DNA of 14,879 nucleotides from JBAZBO01 sp041671425 (GCA_041671425.1 JBAZBO010000015.1:1-14879), one strand, 5' to 3'; positions 1 through 7,990 are shown, counted from the first letter of the stretch. Made by a program: numbers and translations. Notes: generated by a model from the sequence alone, not told the origin.

Positions 1-1533
1 TTCTACCGGTTTCCAATACTGCGAAACATACTCACCAGAATCAGTCATATTCTTAGCTATTTTTGCGTATATGGCCTCATCCCAAGGTATTAGGTGATTT
101 CTACCCAAACCTGAAAAAACCAAAATAAAGGCAGTCAATGCTATAACCAAGAAAGACAATCTTGACTTTGTCAGTCTGGCCAAGATACTCCTCACTGTGA
201 CACCCTTTTCCAATAAACCAACGCTTATGGAGAAATACAGGGTAATGATGATCCAAAAGAATTCTGATTTGTACGAGTAGAATATGCCTGCAATAAACCA
301 CCCCAGTAATGCTGAAAAGATCGCCGACGAGAGCAACACTTTGATACGGTCATTGGACCTAAGCGCAGTGTATAAGGGAACCACAAGCAAAAGCACTACA
401 AAAGATACCAGCAGCACAAATCCCACAATTCCGGTCTCTGATAAGGCCTCTCCCCATATTGTATGGGCTGGAACCCTGGTGTTCAAAGCAGCAGGATCCC
501 TCCCAAAGTATTCAGCGGCAATATCTGTTTGCGAGAAATGCTCAAAGAACCCACCATATCCCCCACCAAGGAATGGATATTTCTCGAAAATCTGGTAGGA
601 ACCCTTAAGAAGCATTATGTGGGAGTCAAACGAATCTATTCGGTAGTGGAACTGATCTTTGATGAATTTCCTAAACGGACTTGTCCTATCACTGTACTCC
701 CAAAAAAAGCCTGCAAATAAGATCAATATAACAACACCCAAACCGACTAAACCTTTTTTACCTACCTTCCTGAAAAGAAGCAGGGAGATAAAACTCAATG
801 AGGACACTCCTGCAATGATCCATGCGGACCTTGAGTTAGTCAGGAATAGTATTCCCGTCATGAGAATCAGCATTGCTAGATAGATTAGCCTTTTCCTCTT
901 TTTTGTGGCAAGGAAAAAAGCACCTAGTGGTGGGATAAGTGCCGCAAGCAAGGCACCAAAATGATTCACATCCCAAAACGTTGCCCCAAGTCTGGGTATA
1001 TTACCAGGGATATTCCAAAGGGCACCAATTATATGTCCGGTTTTTAGGTAATATGCAGCCTGAAAAACACAGAACAGACATAGAACTGCTGCTAGATACA
1101 TATAGAACCTCAAAACCTTGAGCGGCCTTTCGATGTCACCTCTGAAATAGCGGTATAAGGCCAGAACAGAGGCCACAATACAGGTAAAGAATCCATACAG
1201 TGACAAACTAGAATATAAGTTCTTTGAGAAATAGATCGAGAATCCGGAAACCACCCAAATAAGCGTCAGAATCAAAACAAAAGGATCCTTGAAAAAGGTT
1301 AACTTTTCCTTAAATGTCTTATTAGTCTTAAAGAATGCTAAAACTCCGTAGCACAAGAAAGCTAGCATGAACAATCTGATTGGCAGAACGTCCCATTTAA
1401 AGATACTGAAGAGTTCCTTATGAAGCAGCACCGACAAGACGAGCATCACAAACACACTAAGATCAAAATTGGTCAGCAACAGCGCAAAAGATGCGATAAA
1501 CAGAATGATCAATAGTAGGATCTCAGGGTTCAT
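1..1533 (-). CDS. O-antigen ligase/polymerase-like membrane protein fused to the start of an ArnT/PMT-type GT-C glycosyltransferase (3' partial)
   Basis: My translation gives 511 uninterrupted residues from the ATG at 1533 to the window edge. Residues 1-440 form a polytopic protein with the marks of the Wzy/WaaL O-antigen ligase family: LTNSRSAW at 231-238, a large outer loop at about 279-365 with P320-FLGGGYGGF and AHTIWGEALSETG at 356-368, then further helices. This family polymerises or transfers lipid-linked glycans on the outer membrane face. Without a stop, a basic linker (about 447-459) leads into a helix (460-476) and WDEAIYAKIAKNM at 484-496, the hallmark first helix and D-E motif of ArnT/PMT GT-C enzymes that use polyprenyl-phosphate sugars. 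The rest lies off the window. The start overlaps the upstream glycosyltransferase stop as ATGA, implying coupled translation. An internal GTG start near residue 447, preceded by AAAAGGG, could also yield a separate GT-C protein. The fusion is seen; its joint function is inferred. Confidence 0.85.
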   Translation of the reverse strand, partial: MNPEILLLIILFIASFALLLTNFDLSVFVMLVLSVLLHKELFSIFKWDVLPIRLFMLAFLCYGVLAFFKTNKTFKEKLTFFKDPFVLILTLIWVVSGFSIYFSKNLYSSLSLYGFFTCIVASVLALYRYFRGDIERPLKVLRFYMYLAAVLCLFCVFQAAYYLKTGHIIGALWNIPGNIPRLGATFWDVNHFGALLAALIPPLGAFFLATKKRKRLIYLAMLILMTGILFLTNSRSAWIIAGVSSLSFISLLLFRKVGKKGLVGLGVVILILFAGFFWEYSDRTSPFRKFIKDQFHYRIDSFDSHIMLLKGSYQIFEKYPFLGGGYGGFFEHFSQTDIAAEYFGRDPAALNTRVPAHTIWGEALSETGIVGFVLLVSFVVLLLVVPLYTALRSNDRIKVLLSSAIFSALLGWFIAGIFYSYKSEFFWIIITLYFSISVGLLEKGVTVRSILARLTKSRLSFLVIALTAFILVFSGLGRNHLIPWDEAIYAKIAKNMTDSGEYVSQYWKPVE

Positions 1534-2651
1534 AGGAGGCTTTTATATACTTCCAATGTTTTCTTGGCCGCAGTCTTCCAAGTATACTCTTCGAACATAT
1601 CCTTGTTTATCTGTGGTCTGGGGGCAAAATACTCTTTCTCCAATGCATCAATCATAGAGCCAACATCGTCAGGCTTACAGTAGGAAGCGTACTTCCCAAG
1701 ATATTCCCTAGCCCTATCCCCACTGGCAACAGCATTGGTGCCGCAGAAAAGTGCTTCCAAGCTCGTAAGCCCGGTAGTCTCAAACCAGCTTGCTGAGATA
1801 CAAACCTTGGCATATTTATAATAAGCAGGCATATCCTCATAGGGAACTTTGTGAATATGATGCACCCAGGAATTTTCACGCAGCATCCCATCAAAAATTC
1901 GCAGGTATTCTTTATGACCCCTGGAATTCTTCTGCCCAATGAATAGAAGCTGGATGTCCTTCTTGGTTCTTTCTCTTAGGATCTCCAAAGCCTTAGTAAC
2001 ATTCAGTTGATTCTTCCTGGGCTCTATTCTACCTATGCAAACCACATAATCCTGGAAATCCAACGGGTTTTTTAAAGCTCCCAAATTCTTAAAGTGCTCA
2101 GAAACACCATTCGGGATTTTTACCCACTCAAAGCTGGCTTTGTAAGTCTCTTTCAAATCCTTGGCTTCCTTCTCGGTCTGGACCAACACTCTATCCGACA
2201 ACGAAAGTACCTTTTTATGCATATTTTCCAAACCCAAGACCACACTGCCAAGGGTAACAGCAACTTTCTGAGGATCCGCAAACATTCGGTAGAGGTTTTT
2301 CAGAGTATCCCTATGATGTTGGTCTTTGAACATGGCCCTCGAGATACGCCTAAAACCAAAGGCATACTCATCATCGTATTTCTTTACCTCTTTCAAATTG
2401 TGGTGGATAGGAGAAAGTACCACAGGCTTACCTGCTTCTTTTGTTTTCTTTACATAAAAATAGGTCTCGGGCGTCCAATCAAGCTGGAATACGTGCACAA
2501 TATCATACAAGAAAGGGTCAAAGTCCAAACCAGACTTTATATCTACTTCCACACCCAGCTCCTTCAACTCCATGGCAGTATTTTCTATCTGCACCCTATC
2601 TCCTCCACCAACCTTCAAAAGACCTATCCTCCCCAGCATCAGAACTTTCAT
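1530..2651 (-). CDS. GT4-family glycosyltransferase
   Basis: This 373-residue protein is a cytoplasmic GT-B fold retaining glycosyltransferase. The N-terminal acceptor domain begins with KVLMLGRIG and a glycine-rich loop (VGGGDRV, 14-20). The donor domain opens with CIGRIEPRKNQ at 205-215, the usual GT4 'G-R-x-x-x-x-K' phosphate-binding region, and carries the EX7E pair E291/E299 in FETTGLTSLEA. The length is normal for the family. It should add one nucleotide-activated sugar to a growing lipid-linked oligosaccharide; donor and acceptor cannot be told. It is bound by 4-base ATGA overlaps on both sides (upstream GT4 at 2648-2651, downstream ligase at 1530-1533), so it is part of a coupled three-glycosyltransferase run. 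It has no membrane helix or signal peptide. Confidence 0.92.
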   Translation of the reverse strand: MKVLMLGRIGLLKVGGGDRVQIENTAMELKELGVEVDIKSGLDFDPFLYDIVHVFQLDWTPETYFYVKKTKEAGKPVVLSPIHHNLKEVKKYDDEYAFGFRRISRAMFKDQHHRDTLKNLYRMFADPQKVAVTLGSVVLGLENMHKKVLSLSDRVLVQTEKEAKDLKETYKASFEWVKIPNGVSEHFKNLGALKNPLDFQDYVVCIGRIEPRKNQLNVTKALEILRERTKKDIQLLFIGQKNSRGHKEYLRIFDGMLRENSWVHHIHKVPYEDMPAYYKYAKVCISASWFETTGLTSLEALFCGTNAVASGDRAREYLGKYASYCKPDDVGSMIDALEKEYFAPRPQINKDMFEEYTWKTAAKKTLEVYKSLL

Positions 2652-3799
2652 ATATTTAGAAGTTCCTTATATAAATTCTCGTAGCCGTCCAAAAATCTTT
2701 CCATTGTGAAAAGCTCCGCTACCCGCTGCACGGCACTTTCTCTTAGCTCTGCAAACCGGTCAAAACGCATATAAAGATCATACATCTTCTCAGAAAGTGC
2801 CAAGGCATTTCCAGTTTCAAAATACATCACCGTTGGGCCACCTACTTCTTTTAGTACATCCAGATCAGAACAGATAACAGAAATACCCGAAGCCATAGCT
2901 TCTACGAGCACCAGACCAAAACCCTCGGCTAAGGAGGGAAAAAGGAAAGCATCAAATGTGGAGTACAACTTTATCAGGTCAGCATCCTCAAATCTGCCTG
3001 TAAAAAACACTCTCTCCGTGATACCAAGTTCCGATACTTTGGCTTTTAAAGATCCTTCTAGTTCACCACCGCCTGCTATCACCAGAAAGACATTGGAAAT
3101 ATCAAGCTTTCTATCCTCAGAACTCTTCAGGAACTGAGCAAACGCATCCAAAAGCACATCATGGCCCTTCTCTTTAGTTAGTCTGCTAATGTTTCCAAAT
3201 ATAAAAGCATTTGAGGGTAGATCTAGTCTTTCCAAGATCTCGTGCCTGTAATCTCTCCTCTGCAATTCTCCTACAGAAAACCTAGCTGTATCCAAGCCGT
3301 TGGGAATAACCTCGAGTTTTTCTTCTTTAATACCTTCCAACTGTTTGATGTATTTTCTAGAATCAGTAAGAGCAATTTCCCTTGACGAGAACTTATTGAC
3401 TAGAAACCTGTACACAGCGGTATCAACCTTTTTCTTTAGACCTTCTATCTGCCATTCAGAGATTGGCGTATGGGTATGAGTGATCCTCGCGGGCGTGCCG
3501 GAAAGTGCGCCTGCTATCAAAGCATTTACTGAGGCCTTCAGCTCATGAGAATGCATTATCTCTATCTTTTTGGATTTCAAAAAACGGGAGAGGGCAAATA
3601 TATACACAGGATCAATATCTAGGCTGGGGGTCTTTCTCGTAACATCAGCACCCAGATCGGAAAAGAGCTGTGCCAGCTTTCCATCGGCACACCAGACAAA
3701 AAGCTCATGACCTCGGTCAATCATACCTTTAGCCAGGTCCAGGGTGTGCTGTTCCATGCCTCCTATATTTCCCGAATTCAAAACATACAGGATCTTCAT
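2648..3799 (-). CDS. GT4-family glycosyltransferase
   Basis: A 383-residue GT-B glycosyltransferase with a complete GT4 layout. The N-terminus KILYVLNSGNIGGMEQHTLDL has the G-G-x-E loop typical of acceptor domains, SHELKASVNA follows at 84-93, and IPNGLD at 165-170 marks the domain junction. The donor domain carries SRLTKEKGHD at 205-214 and the EX7E pair E292/E300 within AEGFGLVLVEAMASG. It is the most canonical glycosyltransferase of the window and should transfer a sugar from an NDP-donor at the inner membrane face. Both ends overlap their neighbours by four bases (ATGA), which fixes the ATG start at 3799. Substrate is unknown. Confidence 0.93.
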   Translation of the reverse strand: MKILYVLNSGNIGGMEQHTLDLAKGMIDRGHELFVWCADGKLAQLFSDLGADVTRKTPSLDIDPVYIFALSRFLKSKKIEIMHSHELKASVNALIAGALSGTPARITHTHTPISEWQIEGLKKKVDTAVYRFLVNKFSSREIALTDSRKYIKQLEGIKEEKLEVIPNGLDTARFSVGELQRRDYRHEILERLDLPSNAFIFGNISRLTKEKGHDVLLDAFAQFLKSSEDRKLDISNVFLVIAGGGELEGSLKAKVSELGITERVFFTGRFEDADLIKLYSTFDAFLFPSLAEGFGLVLVEAMASGISVICSDLDVLKEVGGPTVMYFETGNALALSEKMYDLYMRFDRFAELRESAVQRVAELFTMERFLDGYENLYKELLNI

Positions 3800-5001
3800 T
3801 TCTTTAGATGCGTACCAATAAGCTCTAGAAGCTTCTGGGTCTTTCCGTCCCAGTTATTCTCACTTGCTACAACCTGCCTCGCCTTGATCTTAGCGTCATT
3901 ATCTTCCATTACCGCTTTTTTCACGTTCGTAGAGAATTCAGCTTTGTTCTTTGAGATATAGCAAACATCTCTGAAAGGGGCATACGCCGGAAGATCAGTA
4001 ACCACTGTAGCTAAACCACTCGCAAGGGCATCATGGAACTTGACCGGGAAGCATCCACCAACTGTGTAGTCATTTAGTCTGTAGGGAATGATGTAGGCAT
4101 CAAAACCAGCATAATAGTATTCCAGGATCTCATAAGGCCTGGAACCAATCAGATAGATATTCTTCAGATCAGACAAACCCACGCCACCCAAGGAGGCACC
4201 CTTATCTTTCAAAGCCATTTGTCCGATCAGGACAAAAGAGATAGTTGGGTTATTCTGAGCAGTAAGTTTCATAAGCTCTGCATCAAATTTATATTCATCC
4301 AAAGCGCCTGCGAAACCTACTCTTGGTCTTGGGATGACTTCCAAATCTTTGGGAAGCTTCTTTTTAAGTGCACGGGAATTCTTGAATTTCTCGTAGTCAC
4401 CAACATTCGGTGTGAAATAAACGTTGGGATTGTACTTCTTAAGTTTCTCAACCAGCAAAGGCGTGGTAGCAAATACCAGATCGGCCTTTTCTGCCAGATA
4501 TTTCTCCTGCGATCTGACCTTTTCCTTCTTCTCAGGGGTATCGTAAAGCGGAAAACTCTCATAATCATCTACGCAGTCATATACCAGAAAATCATGCGGG
4601 ACATTTTCAAGGTAATTTTGGATCTGTGGAATTTCCACATGATAGATCCAAAGAACTGTCTTTCTGTCTGTATTAAAGTATTCCTTTGCCAAACTGGCAA
4701 TCCTAGAGGCATGATTCTTGGATGTGAGATCGGTAAAAGGCAGAAGGTTTACTGGTGTATAGACAACTGCCCCCACCTCATCCTTCTTGGTCTGCGTCAG
4801 CAATCTTCTGACCGGCCACAATTTCCTGCTAATCTGCCTAAAAAACACCCGACCAGCGTTTATGGGAGGATCTACAAAAAGGACAGTGTTCCCAAGCTTG
4901 GCTAACCTGGTCATAACGTGTTTCTTATTGGTCCAATTGGGGAAATCCCACAGCTGATTTGAGAGGCAGATAATGTTGTAATTATCCGAAACGGTCGCCA
5001 T
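3796..5001 (-). CDS. TuaH-like GT-B glycosyltransferase
   Basis: From the ATG at 5001 the product has 401 residues. It resembles the TuaH-like glycosyltransferases of teichuronic acid and related surface polysaccharides: SNQLWDFPNWTNKKHVM (14-30), VLFVDPP (40-46), YDCVDDYESF (141-150), PNVGDYEKF (198-206), and the donor-domain segment FPVKFHDALASGLATVVTDLP (318-338) where K321/D324 sit at the place of the EX7E site of classical GT4 enzymes. A longer frame starts with GTG at 5061, but those 20 extra codons lie across a terminator-like hairpin and its T-tract, and family members begin close to the first strand, so I prefer 5001. Neither start has a clear Shine-Dalgarno; an extended -10 element just upstream suggests a leaderless or very short-leader message. 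The 3' end overlaps the next glycosyltransferase by 4 bases. Confidence 0.85.
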   Translation of the reverse strand: MATVSDNYNIICLSNQLWDFPNWTNKKHVMTRLAKLGNTVLFVDPPINAGRVFFRQISRKLWPVRRLLTQTKKDEVGAVVYTPVNLLPFTDLTSKNHASRIASLAKEYFNTDRKTVLWIYHVEIPQIQNYLENVPHDFLVYDCVDDYESFPLYDTPEKKEKVRSQEKYLAEKADLVFATTPLLVEKLKKYNPNVYFTPNVGDYEKFKNSRALKKKLPKDLEVIPRPRVGFAGALDEYKFDAELMKLTAQNNPTISFVLIGQMALKDKGASLGGVGLSDLKNIYLIGSRPYEILEYYYAGFDAYIIPYRLNDYTVGGCFPVKFHDALASGLATVVTDLPAYAPFRDVCYISKNKAEFSTNVKKAVMEDNDAKIKARQVVASENNWDGKTQKLLELIGTHLKK

Positions 5002-5008
5002 TTCGTAT

Positions 5009-5039
5009 ATTTTAGCATCAATCGGGGTATAACGGGCAA
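5009..5039 (-). promoter_or_regulatory. possible extended -10 promoter for the left glycosyltransferase block
   Basis: Reading the minus strand, TGC followed by TAAAAT (5017-5009) matches an extended -10 element (TGnTAnnAT). The predicted start point falls on or within a base or two of the ATG at 5001, which would make the message leaderless. A weak -35-like TTGCCC lies 19 bases upstream (5039-5034). It sits directly after the terminator-like hairpin of the cassette, where a new promoter would be needed. The -35 match is poor, so this is only a candidate. Confidence 0.35.
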
Positions 5040-5080
5040 AAATCAAAGGGCCGAGGGACACTTTTGGTGTTCTCTAGCCC
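5038..5080 (-). terminator. putative intrinsic terminator of the GC-rich cassette gene
   Basis: On the minus strand, bases 5080-5048 can fold into an interrupted hairpin: GGGC pairs with GCCC at the ends, then GAG with CTC, then ACAC with GTGT, closing a CAAAA loop, with small internal loops. It is followed at once by TTTGATTTTT (5047-5038). It lies 10 bases after the stop codon of the 5090-5815 gene, which is the expected place for a Rho-independent terminator. The stem is imperfect, so efficiency is uncertain. Confidence 0.5.
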
Positions 5081-5089
5081 CGAGGCAGC

Positions 5090-5815
5090 TCAGCCGACAC
5101 AACTCACGATGAATTGTCTGACCTCTGCCAGATAGTTTATGGTAGCCGTCTCACTGAGTTCCAAACTATAAGCCAAAGGCTTGGTCTCAATGATAATGGG
5201 CACCACACTTGGGGTTCCAGCCAGACAGCGAAGCGTATAACTCAGTATCTCAGACACTGCCCAACCCCAAGGCTCGTTCCGAGGTGGCTGAAAGTGGAAC
5301 TCCCTCACCACATCCGCCTCAAACACTATCCGAACAAGATCCAGATAGGAGGTGTTGAGGTGCTCCAGAATAGAGGGGCCGCCATCGTGGGCCTTGCGCA
5401 GTACGTGCCACGGATCCCAAGCCACACCATGGGGATACTGCAAAAGCTCATCAACCGACCTCAGTACATGTCCCATTTCAGGGTTGATCTCTACCAAGGG
5501 ATCCCCCCAGCGGTGAGACGTTACCTTGGCATTTGGACAGTGCTCAGCGAAACGGCGCTCGAGAGCGTCAGAACGCTCCCTACTCCCAAAGAGCATCTTG
5601 TCCAGAGGCCCATTCCCCCATCTTCCTTCGTAGAAACCGAAGCGGGGGTCGTTGAAGGCGAAAACCTGGTCAAAGGACTCAAGACCCAGAAACGGCAGAA
5701 ACTGGCCTCCATCCAGCTCAGCCTCATCGATGATACGCGCCACCCTTGAAGAGGCACCCCACAGATAGGAGTGCGGCAACATCGATGCAACGCTGACGTA
5801 TATCCCTCCACGCAT
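5090..5815 (-). CDS. putative xylose-isomerase-like TIM-barrel protein (sugar isomerase/epimerase or AP-endonuclease-2 fold), compositionally foreign
   Basis: The product has 241 residues, with no signal peptide or membrane helix. I do not recognise it with certainty. Several segments match the strand ends of the xylose-isomerase-like TIM barrel in order: LVEINPE (107-113), GVAWDPWHVLR (130-140, D134 and H137 like the family's D-x-x-H metal site), VREFHFQPPR (170-179, H174), and VPIIIETKP (205-213, E210). These could form a divalent metal site; the protein is shorter than the usual 260-300 residues. Base composition is higher in GC than its neighbours: lines at 5401, 5521 and 5641 count 55-58% over 60 bases, the 3'-end line at 5101 about 45%, versus about 30-47% in lines sampled elsewhere. 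It has its own promoter, a strong ribosome site and a likely terminator, unlike the overlapping genes around it, so it looks acquired and separately regulated. Function is inference. Confidence 0.6.
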   Translation of the reverse strand: MRGGIYVSVASMLPHSYLWGASSRVARIIDEAELDGGQFLPFLGLESFDQVFAFNDPRFGFYEGRWGNGPLDKMLFGSRERSDALERRFAEHCPNAKVTSHRWGDPLVEINPEMGHVLRSVDELLQYPHGVAWDPWHVLRKAHDGGPSILEHLNTSYLDLVRIVFEADVVREFHFQPPRNEPWGWAVSEILSYTLRCLAGTPSVVPIIIETKPLAYSLELSETATINYLAEVRQFIVSCVG

Positions 5816-5823
5816 TGTACCTA

Positions 5824-5829
5824 CTCCTT
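5824..5829 (-). promoter_or_regulatory. Shine-Dalgarno site of the GC-rich gene
   Basis: AAGGAG lies 8 bases before the ATG at 5815. It is one of the best ribosome binding sites in the window and confirms both the strand and the start of the 241-residue frame over the long opposite-strand frame. Confidence 0.8.
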
Positions 5830-5848
5830 ACTCACTAGAATAACCTAG

Positions 5849-5876
5849 AGTATACAGTAGCTTGTTTGAAAGTCAA
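5849..5876 (-). promoter_or_regulatory. sigma-70-type promoter of the GC-rich gene
   Basis: TTGACT (5876-5871) and TATACT (5854-5849) are separated by 16 bases on the minus strand, each matching five of six consensus positions. The predicted start lies about 30 bases before the ATG at 5815. It sits in the 86-base gap after the methyltransferase gene and gives the cassette gene its own transcription. No clear operator repeat is visible around it. Confidence 0.75.
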
Positions 5877-5901
5877 AATTCGCAAATAGAGAAAAGATTT
5901 G

Positions 5902-6627
5902 TCAGGATTTGGTGGCTATGATAAGCTGCTGATCTGCTGACCAGATATTACTTGTTCTAAACCTAAACAACCTACTTGAATCTACAGCATTCCTAGCACC
6001 GTTTATCTGATTCGAGGCCTTATTCCCAGAAGTCCTGAGTAACATCCTACCGAGAGGAAAAAGGATCTTTCTCCCTATAAAACTGTAGGGGCCAAAACCA
6101 CAGACCTCATGGGCAGTTATTTTAAATCCTCCATTCCTTATCAAATTCTCAAGCTCAGAGAAATTCATCTCCGAACAATGAGTAGGATCCGTATTCCTAA
6201 CCAATAGTGTTTTATTCGGTGTGGTCAAGACAAGCACACCCCCACTTCTGATGATCCTTTGTACTTCCTTAACAACCTTTTCAGGATTTCGTAAGTGTTC
6301 TATCACCTCGTTCATGATAACCACATCAAAAGACTCTTGTCTAAAAGGTAATTTTTCCAGATCGTTATGTTCAATCACATTCAATCCATCCTTTTTACAA
6401 GATTCAACTGCAAATGCATTACTCTCAATGCCGCTTTTATTTTTCACGGAGCTAGGAATAAGTTTCAGAAGGGTACCCAAACCACAGCCTATATCCAATA
6501 CCCTCTTATCCTCAAAATCGACGAGCTCCAGGATACGCCTATGATCTAGACGGGCAGTGGATTTGAATCCATACGCCAAGCGATCATAGTATTTTTCTGT
6601 GTATTTTTTATCAACAGTATCAGCCAT
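5902..6627 (-). CDS. class I SAM-dependent methyltransferase (UbiG/Methyltransf_11-like)
   Basis: A 241-residue soluble protein with the Rossmann methyltransferase core: motif I VLDIGCGLGTLL at 43-54, the acidic residue after strand 2 at E69 (GIESN), the motif around strand 4 SFDVVIMNEVIEHLRNP (99-115), and GGVLVLTTPN (129-138). DPTHCSEMNFSELENLI (147-163) is the usual feature of the glycan- and small-molecule-methylating branch. Its place among glycosyltransferases suggests it O-methylates a sugar of the surface glycan or the chain end; this is inferred from context. Its ATG shares one base with the stop of the upstream GT-C-like gene (TGATG), so it is likely co-translated. It is the last gene of the right block before the cassette promoter; I see no good terminator after it. 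Confidence 0.88.
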   Translation of the reverse strand: MADTVDKKYTEKYYDRLAYGFKSTARLDHRRILELVDFEDKRVLDIGCGLGTLLKLIPSSVKNKSGIESNAFAVESCKKDGLNVIEHNDLEKLPFRQESFDVVIMNEVIEHLRNPEKVVKEVQRIIRSGGVLVLTTPNKTLLVRNTDPTHCSEMNFSELENLIRNGGFKITAHEVCGFGPYSFIGRKILFPLGRMLLRTSGNKASNQINGARNAVDSSRLFRFRTSNIWSADQQLIIATKS

Positions 6628-7985
6628 CAGACTGTCTCCGAACTGTTACCGACATTCATACAAACTTCACAAGCTTTACTAAGAAGACCAAACTTCGTCA
6701 ATACCCGCCTTACATTAAACACCAGCTCACTGTCTTTGACAGACCAAAGCCATTTTGTGTCCACAAATCCCCGATCGTATATACCATGCCATATTCCATC
6801 AAAAAATACTATGCCTATAATCTGCATCAAGACCGATACTGCAAATAACATCAAAAATACCCCCTTAAACTTCAAGAAATGTACAGAACCAACAAATGGT
6901 ACAAGAAGGAGTGTAAGAAAGGGAAGTATATCTGATGCCATTCTGTATCCGTAGGAATAACCGCCATACCAATGCTTCCACCTACCCATAAGCATGGTAT
7001 AAAGAAAAATAATGCAAAAGTACAAGAAATACTCTATCTTCCTTTGTTTTAAAGCCATCACAAAACCAATTAGCGAAAACACAAAGATGGGTGAATATAT
7101 AAGAATACCCTTACTAGGCGAAAGCCAAAGTCCAAAAAAACCCTCCGGAAACCTACCCCGCCACTCAGTGAAGATCTGGGAAGCATAACCTTGATTTGAT
7201 ATGTCACCATAGAAAGTTTTGTTGTACCAGAAAAAGAAAAGCACAACGGGTACAAGCCCCAGCAATATTTTCGGAACAAACCTCAAATTCTTCGTAAAAT
7301 ACAAGACTACAAGAAATAGGAACGGAACAAACAAAGCGGCAGTTGGTCTAGAAAGGACTGCCAAGCCAAGCGTGAATGAAGTCCAAAGCCATCTCTTCTC
7401 GTAAAGAAAATATAGACCCAGAATAGTGAACAGCTGGAGTGAGCCATGCTGCCATAGGGCTTGGGAGATCATCGAGAGGTTTACGGTGCCAAAAAGATAC
7501 ACACCAGTAATAAGCAGGGCTTTCTTTCCATCAAGTGCAAAGTGCTTCTTCAGCAACAGATACATAAACCCTCCGGAGAAAGCCACTATCAAACTAGACG
7601 CTATATGAGCCAGAAAAGTTATATTCTCAAATGTAACTGGTAATCCCAACATTAATGGGAGGAAATAAACAGGCACAGAAAGAAGACCCGAGACTAGAGT
7701 AAAAGCCGAAACGTAATGCTCTCCGACTTTTTTGAAATAAAAAGGTGTGAGACCTTTCTCAAACGATTTATCATCCGGGTGAGGATATTTCTCCTTTATC
7801 GTTTCATAGTACTTATCTGCATACATAGTGTCGTCTTTGATAATTGACACAGGTAAAAACATTGCTGGTAGGGTGTCCTCAGATTGGATCGCCAAAGTAT
7901 TTAGGCCGGTTTTATAAGCTACCAGCCAGGAGAGGAAAAAAGCGAAGAAGGACAATATTACTATTTGCCAAAAAATCTTTGCCAT
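6627..7985 (-). CDS. polytopic GT-C-type membrane protein (glycosyltransferase 39/PMT-like)
   Basis: A 452-residue integral membrane protein with about ten to eleven hydrophobic segments. After the first helix (about 7-24) comes an outer loop with SEDTLPAMFLPVSIIKDD (35-52) and then EHYVSAFTLVSGLLSVPVYFLP (89-110), the pattern of a GT-C-like family in which an acidic pair follows helix 1 and a Y/H-containing stretch precedes helix 2. E36/D37 are candidate catalytic acids. Such enzymes use polyprenyl-phosphate sugars on the outer face. Other loop features include GRWKHWYGGYSYGYRM in the C-terminal half. The start at 7985 has no visible Shine-Dalgarno and lies 27 bases after the upstream stop, in a gap holding a small inverted repeat. 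It overlaps the methyltransferase gene by one base. Substrate unknown. Confidence 0.8.
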   Translation of the reverse strand: MAKIFWQIVILSFFAFFLSWLVAYKTGLNTLAIQSEDTLPAMFLPVSIIKDDTMYADKYYETIKEKYPHPDDKSFEKGLTPFYFKKVGEHYVSAFTLVSGLLSVPVYFLPLMLGLPVTFENITFLAHIASSLIVAFSGGFMYLLLKKHFALDGKKALLITGVYLFGTVNLSMISQALWQHGSLQLFTILGLYFLYEKRWLWTSFTLGLAVLSRPTAALFVPFLFLVVLYFTKNLRFVPKILLGLVPVVLFFFWYNKTFYGDISNQGYASQIFTEWRGRFPEGFFGLWLSPSKGILIYSPIFVFSLIGFVMALKQRKIEYFLYFCIIFLYTMLMGRWKHWYGGYSYGYRMASDILPFLTLLLVPFVGSVHFLKFKGVFLMLFAVSVLMQIIGIVFFDGIWHGIYDRGFVDTKWLWSVKDSELVFNVRRVLTKFGLLSKACEVCMNVGNSSETV

Positions 7986-7990
7986 AAAGA

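Noticed and set aside
2094..2684. 196-residue plus-strand frame
   Set aside because: It is a shadow of two GT4 genes with complete motifs and a fixed ATGA junction.
4219..4905. 228-residue plus-strand frame
   Set aside because: It lies wholly opposite the TuaH-like glycosyltransferase, which has clear family motifs; the shadow protein has no recognisable features.
5002..5061. GTG start at 5061 for the TuaH-like gene
   Set aside because: The extra 20 codons overlap the terminator-like hairpin and T-tract and precede the normal family N-terminus; I cannot fully exclude it.
5114..5749. 211-residue frame on the plus strand opposite the GC-rich gene
   Set aside because: It has no ribosome site or promoter, its composition reads as a shadow, and the minus-strand frame has a promoter, AAGGAG and TIM-barrel-like motifs.
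5882..5899. CAAAT/ATTTG inverted repeat after the methyltransferase gene as a terminator
   Set aside because: The stem is only 5 AT-rich pairs and has no T-tract after it.
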